This document shows, piece by piece, positions 27,045 through 36,451 of a DNA stretch of 64,000 nt; the stretch's first letter is position 1; every line of letters starts with the position of its first letter. Both the position numbers and the translations under genes were made by a program. The notes under the pieces are model-generated. The model did no database searches. It saw nothing but the letters and a program-made list of their open reading frames with translations, and had not been told where the DNA came from. The stretch is from Runella sp. SP2 (GTDB lineage: Bacteria > Bacteroidota > Bacteroidia > Cytophagales > Spirosomataceae), in NCBI RefSeq assembly GCF_003711225.1, contig NZ_CP031031.1, forward strand, positions 29,031 through 93,030, given 5' to 3'.

Positions 27045-29090
27045 ATGGGACTCGATAAAATTGACCATTTAGCTGAGAATGCCTTTGAAGGCTATATTGT
27101 AAGAAAAGACCTGCTGGAACAATTTCGCAAAACCTATCCCGTACCAACGTACGTCATTGAGTTTTTGCTTGGTAGATATTGTGCAACAACCGATGAGCAG
27201 GAAATACAGGAAGGATTGGAAATTGTTAAAAGACAGTTAGCCGATCGTACCATTCGCCCAGGAGAAGAAGAATATTTCAAATCCAAAGCAAGAGAAAAAG
27301 GGTCTATAAAACTAATTGACATCATTACAGCAAAATTGGATGCGGCTACTGACAGCTACGTGGCCACTATTCCAAGTTTGATGTTAAATAAAGTGCGTAT
27401 TTCTCCCGAAATCGTCAGTGCCAATGACCGAATGCTGACCGGAGGTTTCTATGCTGAAATAGAATTGGAGTATGATGCTGCCATAGCTCAGGAAAACAAT
27501 GGACGACCTTTTGGGGTCGCCAACATCAGACCTATCCAGTTATCTCAAAGAAATGTCTTGGACATTTTCTACAAAGGCCGACAAGCGTTCACCCTGGATG
27601 AATGGAAAGATTTTTTGATTCGCAGTGTAGGTATGGAGCCTACAGAATTGAGTGAAAAGGCAAAAAATGTCTTATTCGTCAGAATGATTCCGTTTTTAGA
27701 GCGAAACTATAATATGATTGAATTGGGACCCAGGGGGACTGGGAAGTCCCACCTTTACCAACAAATTTCTCCCTATTCACATTTAGTTTCGGGTGGAAAA
27801 GCCACTGTTGCCAAAATGTTTGTGAATATGGGAAGTGGCGAACGAGGGCTGGTCTGCAAGTACGATGTTGTGTGTTTTGATGAAGTTTCAGGGGTGTCTT
27901 TTGACCAGAAAGATGGCGTAAACATCATGAAAGGTTACATGGAAAGCGGTGAGTTTAGCCGTGGAAAAGAGCCGATTCGCGCCGATGGTGGCATTGTGAT
28001 GGTTGGAAATTTTGACGTAGATGTAGAGCATCAGCAGCGAATCGGGCATCTTTTTGGTCCTCTGCCCGCTGAAATGCGGGATGATACTGCTTTTATGGAC
28101 CGTATTCATGCTTTTGTGCCCGGTTGGGATTTCCCCAAATTAAATAAATCTTATTTTACTAATCACTTTGGCTTGGTAAGCGATTTCTTGGCCGAATGTT
28201 GGACTCGATTGAGAGACATTAGTCGAATTTCAACCGTGTTGCCACGCATTGATTTTGGCGGAGCGTTGAACGGACGGGATACCACCGCCGTAAATAAAAC
28301 CTTAAATGGCTTATTGAAATTGATGCAGCCAAATCCGGCAGAGCCCATTTCGGACGAGTTATTGGAGTGGGCAATTAAAATATCTCTGGAGTACCGAAGA
28401 CGGGTAAAAGAACAGCAGAAAAGAATAGGCTCAGCCGAATTCAGAAATACCCATTTTAGTTATCGAATTGGGGGCGATGGCGTAGAAACTTTCGTCACAA
28501 CACCGGAAATACACAGTGAAAATACCATAGGTGAAGACCCGCTGCCTCCTGGCCAGATTTGGGCATTAAATACAGGTGGCCAGGAAGAAACTACGGGCCT
28601 CTACAAAATCGAAGCAAATGTGGGCCCTGGCTCGGGGGTTAAAATATTAAATAAACCTTCACCCCCACAGTTTCAAGAAAGTGTTCGATTTGCCGAGCAA
28701 AACTTATATAGTAAAACAAAAGAGTTGGTGGGTGATCGAGACCCTCGTTCCCGAGAATTTTCATTACAATTACGGGCCTTTGATGCTTCCAAAAGTGGAA
28801 ACGGTATGGGCATGGCAGTACTCATAGCCTTATGCAGCGCTATTCTTGAAAAAGGACCAAAAGGAGGCTTAATCATTGTCGGCCAACTCAACTTGGGTGG
28901 TTCCTTAGACTTGGTTTATAATGCCGTAAACTTGGCGGAGCTGGCAGTAGAGAAAGGAGCAACCTCACTTCTGATTCCTTTAAATGCGAGAAAACAACTC
29001 AACGAATTATCAGATGAAATGATCACCAAAATCAATATTCAATATTATACAGATTTGAGAGATTGCCTAATTAAGGCGCTGTTGGATTGA
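27045..29090 (+). CDS. brxL: BrxL, AAA+ protein with Lon-like C-terminal domain
   Basis: A 681-residue protein. The N-terminus has the family pattern LLEQFRKTYPVPTYVIEFLLG, then AAA+ motifs GPRGTGKS (228-235) and VVCFDEVSG (D279-E280). Residues about 580-681 are a Lon-like domain (NGMGMAVLIALCSAIL, GQLNLGGSLDLV, GATSLLIPLNAR). By eye, the Ser of Lon's DGPSAG is absent and the Lys of Lon's GGxKEK is replaced in GGSLDLV. BrxL is known to form MCM-like rings on DNA and blocks phage replication. Its presence defines type 1 BREX. It is the last gene of the operon; a 1.2-kb A+T-rich gap follows. Confidence 0.92.
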   Translation: MGLDKIDHLAENAFEGYIVRKDLLEQFRKTYPVPTYVIEFLLGRYCATTDEQEIQEGLEIVKRQLADRTIRPGEEEYFKSKAREKGSIKLIDIITAKLDAATDSYVATIPSLMLNKVRISPEIVSANDRMLTGGFYAEIELEYDAAIAQENNGRPFGVANIRPIQLSQRNVLDIFYKGRQAFTLDEWKDFLIRSVGMEPTELSEKAKNVLFVRMIPFLERNYNMIELGPRGTGKSHLYQQISPYSHLVSGGKATVAKMFVNMGSGERGLVCKYDVVCFDEVSGVSFDQKDGVNIMKGYMESGEFSRGKEPIRADGGIVMVGNFDVDVEHQQRIGHLFGPLPAEMRDDTAFMDRIHAFVPGWDFPKLNKSYFTNHFGLVSDFLAECWTRLRDISRISTVLPRIDFGGALNGRDTTAVNKTLNGLLKLMQPNPAEPISDELLEWAIKISLEYRRRVKEQQKRIGSAEFRNTHFSYRIGGDGVETFVTTPEIHSENTIGEDPLPPGQIWALNTGGQEETTGLYKIEANVGPGSGVKILNKPSPPQFQESVRFAEQNLYSKTKELVGDRDPRSREFSLQLRAFDASKSGNGMGMAVLIALCSAILEKGPKGGLIIVGQLNLGGSLDLVYNAVNLAELAVEKGATSLLIPLNARKQLNELSDEMITKINIQYYTDLRDCLIKALLD

Positions 29091-30360
29091 GAGTAAATGA
29101 CCTGTAACCTTTTCAAGGTACTTTACCTCTGTATAACAACTGTGCTGATAATCAAAAAATTATTATTTTTTATAACCATCTTGAATCGTCGTTGAGGTAA
29201 AGTTTGTTGACGGGGAGACCTTTGAATAGAATATAGAAATTGCGAAAATATACTAAAGGATTTTGTTAAGCAGTCATTGGTCTGGTGAAAAAATAAGATT
29301 TGTAATGGATAGAGGTCTGTGGGGTGATCCTGTTAAGCCATATAATAACGCTGACTATTTTAAATATCAATAATAACTCAAAATAGATAATTTGCAAAAT
29401 TAACTATCTGATTGATAGGTGTTTATGTTTTTTTTGTGATGCTTAAATACTCTTGCTCGATAACTTTTGAGAAAAAAACTTTGATAAATAGTTTACTATT
29501 GTTAATATTGATTTTAGTTAACAGAAAGGGCATAGCCGTAAGTACTCAAAATACAGATAATTCTTTATATTAGTGTATATTAAGTACTTTCTCTACTTAA
29601 CGAGGGAATTGATACATATTTTAAATATCATTGAATTAAACTGGGCTTTATTGTAAGAATTGATTAATATATTGAATATTAATTAGTTGTACAGTGCTAG
29701 TATTTCTTGTAAATATTTGATTTTCAGTCGTTTAAAAATATTTATGTTATAAAGCCTTAAATTGGCTAGAAGTAAAGAATAGTTTTTTATATTCAAAGTG
29801 TTTTTTATTATAATTTATTGATTTTTAAGTTAAACAATAAATGTAAAAAAAGTGCAATCTATCATTGTTTTAATATAATATATATGTACATAAACAACCT
29901 AAAATAGGTGCATTTATTTTACAACTATCTAATAAAAAATGACAAGTAATTAATTATTTTACTATTTATTAAATGTTTTGAAAAATCCAATACCTTTTAC
30001 AAAACTTCTCGACTTTTTCTGATTTATCTGTTTTGTGTAATTTTTTTAGTTTTTACTTAAATTAATGTAAAGTGCACTATATTTTTATTTATAATGTATA
30101 GCAAAAACTATTAAATAGTAAAATTAGTTTCATATTAAAAATAAAATCATAACTTACATTTATAATGTAAATTTGTTAAACGATATTTACGTACCTAAAA
30201 TTAATAGATGTTGTTATTTTATTTTTTTGGAAATTTGCTCAAAATATCATATTTTAATTTGGGTTTTATCATTGATTTATTTACTAAAATACTATTTTTT
30301 CACTTTCCTATTTTAGTTCTTTAGATGACTATTGGGTATTTATTTCAAATACTAATAATT
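29091..30360. other. 1.27-kb A+T-rich intergenic region, no gene recognised
   Basis: No convincing coding sequence. A 10-bp inverted repeat ACTTTACCTC (29120-29129) / GAGGTAAAGT (29194-29203) might act in termination after brxL, but its 64-base spacer makes this weak. A short open stretch at 29257-29370 encodes a sensible-looking peptide tail (FVMDRGLWGDPVKPYNN) that could be a gene relic. From about 29360 to 30320 the sequence is very A+T-rich with many A/T runs. TAAATTTG at 30168-30175 matches the Bacteroidota -7 element, without a clear -33 partner. This is presumably the promoter and leader of the srfB-like operon, and it could be a target for silencing proteins. Confidence 0.5.
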
Positions 30361-33300
30361 ATGACTCTTTCATTGATTACAAATTCGGGAATTCAAGTTC
30401 ATAAATTTACTTTAAGAATAGACCCTAATGCTGAGGTAATAGGCACAATGGGCTTTTATGAAAATGTAGATAATATAAGAGCCAAAATCTCCTTAGAACA
30501 CGCTTTTTATCTTCCCGATCAAGACTGTTGGGTACCTAAGCAATTACTAAAATTACATGACTACCTTGACGAAAAAGGCTACTTAAAGGAGGGAATCAAC
30601 TATAACCTTATCAAACCTTTTAAGTTAATTGAAGATAAAAATTTTTTCACAGTTAGTGATATATTTACATGTCTTGAGTATTTTTGTTCAACTGACGAAA
30701 AAGCCCTTTGGCTTCCTATTCCTTACTTCAAAAAGGATAATACTACCAAAAATAGCTTTGGGCCTATTTCTTGGGCTAGAATGATGATTAAGGAAGTCAC
30801 AAGAAAAAATCCAGAACTTAAGACAAATAGCTCGTTCAGAAGAGAGAAGGGAAAAGATTATCACATTGTCATTGCATTTGACACCAACATAAGTAATCAT
30901 CAGGATGTTTATTTTGCTCCATCAGATAGAGACACTTTAGATGGAGAAAACCTTTTCTCTCTTTGTCAAAATGAAGACTTACTCCTAAACTTCTGTAATG
31001 CACAATATAACTGTGATTGGGTTGCGAACTATCTAAAACGTATTGTTCTTGATGGTAATGAGCCAACCCAATTTCCGCACCTTAAATATTTAGCTTATTA
31101 TATTTACTTCATCAAGTATTTGTCCGAAGTTACTTTGTTTGATGAGAAAAAGGGTGGGTATTTGGCGTTTCCCGAGGTTACTTTGTACAGCGATCAAGTA
31201 ACACCTATTGAAGTTGATTTGGTTCTTGATATTGGAAACTCAAACACATGTGGGATATTATTTGAAAGACCAAGTAAACATAGACCTTTCAGTTTCAAAA
31301 ATGTAAAAAAACTAAAGATTAATGACTTGAGTATGCCAGAGAAAGACTATGATGATCCTTTCTCTATGCGGTTAGTATTTGTTGATACAAAATTTGGGTA
31401 TTTAGATATTCCAGAGCATAAAAATTTTAAATGGCCCAGTATTCTACGTATTGGTCAAGAAGCAAATAGGCTTATTAATAAACGTACTACAAATCAAGGA
31501 AATAGTACAGAGACCGTAACACATCATTCAAGCCCTAAAAGGTACTTATGGGACACAAAAAAAGCCGAATACCCTTGGGAGTTTATTAATTTCTCAGGAA
31601 AAAACATTAAAGAAGCGATTTACTATGAAGGTGTATCGGAGCAGTTTAAAGAAGATGGGGAGTTTGCCCTTGACGGAGTATTTTCTTTTTCGCCTTATTA
31701 TTCTCGTAAATCATTAATGACATTTGTATTTATGGAAATACTTCTTCATGCCATTTCCCAAATAAATTCACATGCGTTTAGAAATGAGCATGGCAGTATA
31801 GAAACTCCTCGTAAAATTAAGCGAATCACTATCACCTGTCCTACTTCTATTATACAAAAAGAACAAGTTGTATTGAGAGAATGTGCAGAAACAGCCGTAA
31901 GGGCTTTACAACGGTTCTTCTCTGATACATTCTTAGGGTCTTTTATTGATGAAGAAAAAATAGGAGGTGATTTAGAAATTATACCCAGCCCGAAAGATTT
32001 GGCAAGAAAAAGAGACCAAGTAGCATTTCGAAAAGATTGGATTTATGATGAAGCAACGTGTGCACAACTTGTTTTTCTTTACGGTGAGATTTCCAAAAGA
32101 TACCTAAATAAAGCGGAAACTTTTTTTGATCTATATGGTAGGCTAAGAGAGGATGTTTCATACCCAGATAAAAAATCCCTAACTATTGGCTCTATTGATA
32201 TTGGTGGGGGAACAACTGATTTGATGATATGTGCTTACCAAAATGAGCCTGGACAAAATTTGGCTGTCCTAAAGCCTCAACCAATTTATTGGGAAAGTTT
32301 CAATTTTGCTGGTGATGACTTACTGAAAGACATTATTCAACAAATACTTATAGAAGGTTCTATAAATAAGAAAGAAGACATTGGCTGTGTAGGGGTTCTC
32401 ACGAATGCTGCTAAAAATGCTGGAGTAGTGGACGTAAATGAAAAAATACTCCGTTTTTTTGGACCAGACAACGCCAAACAAAACTATTTAGACCGAATAC
32501 GTAGGAAAAATTTTGTGGTTCAAATAGCTATCCCCATAGCCCTTCGTTACTTACAACACACCATAGATGATAAATTAGATGAAGAAATAGCTTTTTATGA
32601 TTTTTTCCCGGATGTAAAGCCAAACCCAGAACTTATTCGAGCAATCAATGATTTCATGGGTGCAAATTTCAAAATTGAAACGTTATCTTTCAAACTTTCT
32701 AAAAGGCGCGTTTCTGAAATTGTGGAACAAACTTTTGATGCCCTATTTAGGCAACTTTCAGGAATTTTGTCGGCTTATGGTTGTGATTTCCTGCTGTTAG
32801 CAGGGAAGCCTACTACATTACCAAAAGTTCGAGAAATTTTTGTCAGATATTATCCTGTATCACCCGAGAGAATTATATCCCTCAGTAAAAACAAATACCG
32901 GATTGGTCGTTGGTATCCATTTGCAGACGACTTAGGATATATAGAAGATCCCAAAACTATAGTTTCAGTAGGGGCTATCATTGCATTAATGGGAGGAAAA
33001 TTGGACAATTTAGACGGGTTTAGGCTCAATACTCAGCCTCTTAGACAACAGCTTGGAGCTACTTCTGATTATATTGGTACATTGGATCAATACACACACT
33101 TAATTGATGATTGCTTTATTACTCCTGATATACACATAGGTGAAATTGAAGTCCATAGTTTACCTATAAAATTAGGTTATAAGCAATTGCCTAATAAATA
33201 TTATCGTGGGAGACCCATTTACAAGTTAGAGTTTAACGACAATGAAATAAAGAAACTCGTAAAAGAACAAAACTCACTTTTGACCGACAATTCGAAGGAC

Positions 33301-33531
33301 TTGGACAATGCAATACAAGAGTACAAGGTTTTACTTAAAAACAGTATGCCTTTTAAAGTAAAAATTCAGAGAAATTGGAGTGAAAGTAAAGAACATCTTT
33401 CTATCATAAGACTACTGGACAGTAGTAGAAAAGAGCGTTCTAAACAGCTTTTATCATTAACTATAATGACTTTGGCAGAAGAGTATAGTTATTGGCTTGA
33501 CTCTGGCGAATTTGTCCTCAATTTACGTTAA
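30361..33531 (+). CDS. SrfB-like protein, Hsp70/actin-fold ATPase
   Basis: A 1056-residue protein from the ATG at 30361; an upstream ATG at 30325 adds 12 residues that look like a poor signal. It has the ASKHA (Hsp70/actin/hexokinase) phosphate motifs: VLDIGNSNTCGILFE (D290) and SIDIGGGTTDLMICA (D613). A third piece, YGCDFLLLAGKPTTLPKVRE, corresponds to the adenosine motif. Size and motif spacing match the virulence factor SrfB family (about 1000 residues). No signal peptide, so cytosolic. SrfB's function is unsettled; Salmonella srfABC is regulated with virulence genes. First gene of a tight operon with a SrfC-like gene 38 bases downstream. Confidence 0.75.
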   Translation: MTLSLITNSGIQVHKFTLRIDPNAEVIGTMGFYENVDNIRAKISLEHAFYLPDQDCWVPKQLLKLHDYLDEKGYLKEGINYNLIKPFKLIEDKNFFTVSDIFTCLEYFCSTDEKALWLPIPYFKKDNTTKNSFGPISWARMMIKEVTRKNPELKTNSSFRREKGKDYHIVIAFDTNISNHQDVYFAPSDRDTLDGENLFSLCQNEDLLLNFCNAQYNCDWVANYLKRIVLDGNEPTQFPHLKYLAYYIYFIKYLSEVTLFDEKKGGYLAFPEVTLYSDQVTPIEVDLVLDIGNSNTCGILFERPSKHRPFSFKNVKKLKINDLSMPEKDYDDPFSMRLVFVDTKFGYLDIPEHKNFKWPSILRIGQEANRLINKRTTNQGNSTETVTHHSSPKRYLWDTKKAEYPWEFINFSGKNIKEAIYYEGVSEQFKEDGEFALDGVFSFSPYYSRKSLMTFVFMEILLHAISQINSHAFRNEHGSIETPRKIKRITITCPTSIIQKEQVVLRECAETAVRALQRFFSDTFLGSFIDEEKIGGDLEIIPSPKDLARKRDQVAFRKDWIYDEATCAQLVFLYGEISKRYLNKAETFFDLYGRLREDVSYPDKKSLTIGSIDIGGGTTDLMICAYQNEPGQNLAVLKPQPIYWESFNFAGDDLLKDIIQQILIEGSINKKEDIGCVGVLTNAAKNAGVVDVNEKILRFFGPDNAKQNYLDRIRRKNFVVQIAIPIALRYLQHTIDDKLDEEIAFYDFFPDVKPNPELIRAINDFMGANFKIETLSFKLSKRRVSEIVEQTFDALFRQLSGILSAYGCDFLLLAGKPTTLPKVREIFVRYYPVSPERIISLSKNKYRIGRWYPFADDLGYIEDPKTIVSVGAIIALMGGKLDNLDGFRLNTQPLRQQLGATSDYIGTLDQYTHLIDDCFITPDIHIGEIEVHSLPIKLGYKQLPNKYYRGRPIYKLEFNDNEIKKLVKEQNSLLTDNSKDLDNAIQEYKVLLKNSMPFKVKIQRNWSESKEHLSIIRLLDSSRKERSKQLLSLTIMTLAEEYSYWLDSGEFVLNLR

Positions 33532-33569
33532 TCCAACTTGCCTGTTAGAACCGCTTTAAAGTTAAAAGT

Positions 33570-36431
33570 ATGCCGAATTTATCACAACAACAACTGCAAA
33601 ATATTGCCGATAACACTGGAGAATTAGGGAAGATTCTTAATGAAGGGGTGAATTGGGTAAAGAAGAATCTTGAAGGAAAGAATAACGATGCAATTTCATA
33701 CGAATTAAAGCGTCATAGACGTACTCTAAATAAAGTGCGCTTTGCTGTTGTACAAAAGCCAACCATAGCACTGTTTGGTGCTAGCCAAGCAGGCAAGTCT
33801 TATTTGGTAAAGAATATCTTGTGTGATGAAACAAATCAACTTAAGATTCCTGACCATAGGAATTCAAATAATAATAAAAATTTTATAACAGATATTAACC
33901 CAGAGGGTGGCGGTGGAGAGGCCACGAGTTTGGTTACTCGCTTTACTTATACAGAAAATACTGATGTAAATATTCCTCCAGTCAAGATTAGATTTTTATC
34001 TCCTAAGGATATTTTTTTGGTAATCTTAGATAGTTATTTTTCGGATTTTAGCAAACGCAAAAATGCCCCTGAGATTACGAAAAGTGATATTGAACACTTC
34101 TTGGAAACTCTTAAAGATTTATTTGGTAATATAACCCAACATGTTTTCTCAGAAGATGATGTGTATGATATAGAAGAATATCTTACCTCTACTTTTGAGT
34201 CCAATCAAAAAGGTAAGCTTATTGCTTTCAAGGATGCGGCTTTTTGGAAGGTAATCGCTGACAATATTCATAAAATAGCGCCCCAAGACTGGACAGATGT
34301 GTTTTCAATCATTTGGGGAAATTCTCCAGAGTTGAACAAGTTATGTAAGTCGCTTATTGATGAACTACAAAATATTAATTTTTCTACAGAATTATACGCT
34401 GATTTTGATGCCGTACTTAGAGACACAGGAGCTATTCTGGATGTTAAAGTATTGAATAAGTATTTTGTAGGGGCAGGTACGCGCGTTACGCTTGTGTCGA
34501 GAGAGGGGAAAAACTATGGAATAGATGCCAGTCATTTGTGTGCTTTGAGTTCGGAAGTTATTTTTAATATTTCTACTGAATCTGTTGCGAAAAACCCATT
34601 TATTAAAAATATTGACATTCTTGATTTTCCGGGGGCCAGATCTCGACTCAAACAGGATGAAAACGACACACTTACCGATGAAAATCTTACGAATATGCTT
34701 TTGCGTGGGAAAGTTGCCTATCTGTTCAATTCCTATTCCAATCGGTATGAAATAAATAATCTATTTTTTATTACTAACAGTAGCCAAAGTAATGTTTCAG
34801 GCCTTGCTGAATTGGTAAATAATTGGATTTCGTACAATATTGGAAGTACTGTAGAAGAAAGAACATATACACTCAGTAACTTTACAACCCCTCCCATTTT
34901 TATTATTTTCACCTTTTGGAATCGCCAATTGGACTACGACCAAGACAACGACCCGAAGGACTTAAATCATAAATGGGAATTACGTTTTTCTAAACTTTTT
35001 GAAGATGAGATAACCAACAAAGGAAACTTTAAATGGCCAAAAAATTGGACTAAGAATGGCCGTTTTCATAATTATTTTTTACTGCGAGATTTCAAATACT
35101 CCAAAGATACTTTCGAAGGCTTTGAGCTAGATAAGACAGAAAAAGGAGTCAGAAATGAGCGCCAACAATACTATTCAAAGCTTAAAGATTCTTTTATAAC
35201 ATCCAACTTAGTAAGTCAATTTTTTACCAATCCTGAAGTCGCCTGGGAAAACACTTCTACTATAAATAATGATGGTAGCCAATACATTATTAGTCATATT
35301 GCTGAGATAACTACTAACGAGATTCGTACCAATCGTTATTTGCAAATTTTGAAGGACTCACAGGAAAAAGTAGAGAATCTTTTGAATAGAGAGTATCATA
35401 GTGAAAACGCTGATAAACAAATTATTAAAGCGGCACGTGAAGCAGCTGAGATTCAAGCAATAATGAACAAAATTTTCGGTCTTGATGCCTTTCAATTCGG
35501 TAATTTCATAGAAAATTTCACTGTTCAGGAAAAAGAAATTTACGAATTTTTTCACGATGAGCTCCGAAAATTGGAAATGGTTAAAGCTCCCGAACGAAAG
35601 CAATATCAGCTTTACCGAGAGGCTAGTCCAAAATTGAGTAGTGATTTGAGTTTTGACGAAAATCTACAAATACTCATGGAGAAATATTTTCGAGATTCGC
35701 TTGAAGATACAGTATCGTATTTTGAGAGCCTCGGTATCGATCTAAACGAGTTATTTTATGGGGGTATAAACGACTTAAAAAACAACTCTGAGATGCTTGC
35801 TGAAGGTGCTCGCGATTTTTGGTTTAATCACAAATTGAAAATAAGCAATTTTAGTGACATAATAGAGCTCGGTTTAGATGAAAATTTATTAATCCGCCTC
35901 TTTGAGAACTTAAAGGTTTCTTTTGATAAATACAAAGTAACCAAAGAAATAGCAAAAAATATAAGAACTTATGTGGATACTTTCAAAAAAATAGATTCAG
36001 CAGAAGATATGGTTGCTCATATCACAGCAGGTATCATTAACGAATTTGCCACCAGTTGCGGATGGAGTTTTTATCCAGACGATGAAAAACAAAAAGTAAG
36101 AAGTGCTAATAATGCCAATAGATTGAATCTTTCTCTTCCTGCCAATGCAGAAGTATTTGTATCATTGGAGAAACTTCATGAGGAGGGTACAGATATAATG
36201 TCTTTGGAAAAACTATTGGATTATATGTCTGATCTGAATGAACATCTCAATAAGATTCCTCTGGATATGGCTGTAGTCAAGATGGTACCTATGATTAAAA
36301 ATTACCGATCATGGCGTGAAAAAATGACGGCTTGTTTTGTTGCTAATTGTGATATTCCTACTTATAATATAGAAGCGAATAGACAATTAGGGCTAATTCT
36401 AAATCGTATAAAACTCGTTTCGTTTGTCTAA
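33570..36431 (+). CDS. SrfC-like P-loop GTPase (dynamin-like candidate)
   Basis: A 953-residue protein. The G1/Walker A is GASQAGKS (70-77, in ALFGASQAGKSYLVKN), G3 is DFPG (352-355, in DILDFPGARSR), and a large insertion lies between them. The remainder is mainly helical with long amphipathic stretches, as in SrfC/virulence-factor and dynamin-like proteins. It has no signal peptide or membrane segment. SrfC is normally encoded beside SrfB, as here, so the assignment relies on both motif and synteny. GTPase activity would be switch-like or membrane-remodelling; this is inference. It is longer than typical SrfC (about 700-850 residues). It lies 20 bases before the subtilase gene. Confidence 0.7.
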   Translation: MPNLSQQQLQNIADNTGELGKILNEGVNWVKKNLEGKNNDAISYELKRHRRTLNKVRFAVVQKPTIALFGASQAGKSYLVKNILCDETNQLKIPDHRNSNNNKNFITDINPEGGGGEATSLVTRFTYTENTDVNIPPVKIRFLSPKDIFLVILDSYFSDFSKRKNAPEITKSDIEHFLETLKDLFGNITQHVFSEDDVYDIEEYLTSTFESNQKGKLIAFKDAAFWKVIADNIHKIAPQDWTDVFSIIWGNSPELNKLCKSLIDELQNINFSTELYADFDAVLRDTGAILDVKVLNKYFVGAGTRVTLVSREGKNYGIDASHLCALSSEVIFNISTESVAKNPFIKNIDILDFPGARSRLKQDENDTLTDENLTNMLLRGKVAYLFNSYSNRYEINNLFFITNSSQSNVSGLAELVNNWISYNIGSTVEERTYTLSNFTTPPIFIIFTFWNRQLDYDQDNDPKDLNHKWELRFSKLFEDEITNKGNFKWPKNWTKNGRFHNYFLLRDFKYSKDTFEGFELDKTEKGVRNERQQYYSKLKDSFITSNLVSQFFTNPEVAWENTSTINNDGSQYIISHIAEITTNEIRTNRYLQILKDSQEKVENLLNREYHSENADKQIIKAAREAAEIQAIMNKIFGLDAFQFGNFIENFTVQEKEIYEFFHDELRKLEMVKAPERKQYQLYREASPKLSSDLSFDENLQILMEKYFRDSLEDTVSYFESLGIDLNELFYGGINDLKNNSEMLAEGARDFWFNHKLKISNFSDIIELGLDENLLIRLFENLKVSFDKYKVTKEIAKNIRTYVDTFKKIDSAEDMVAHITAGIINEFATSCGWSFYPDDEKQKVRSANNANRLNLSLPANAEVFVSLEKLHEEGTDIMSLEKLLDYMSDLNEHLNKIPLDMAVVKMVPMIKNYRSWREKMTACFVANCDIPTYNIEANRQLGLILNRIKLVSFV

Positions 36432-36451
36432 GCCTTTTTATACTCTGTTGT

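Noticed and set aside
29120..29203. 10-bp inverted repeat as the brxL terminator
   Set aside because: The 64-base spacer and lack of a T-run make it weak; not listed as a terminator.
29257..29370. Mini-gene coding FVMDRGLWGDPVKPYNN
   Set aside because: Only about 38 codons, with no promoter or homology I can name; kept only as a possible relic.
29091..30360. tRNA or rRNA genes in the gaps
   Set aside because: No cloverleaf or conserved rRNA sequence was recognised in any intergenic region.
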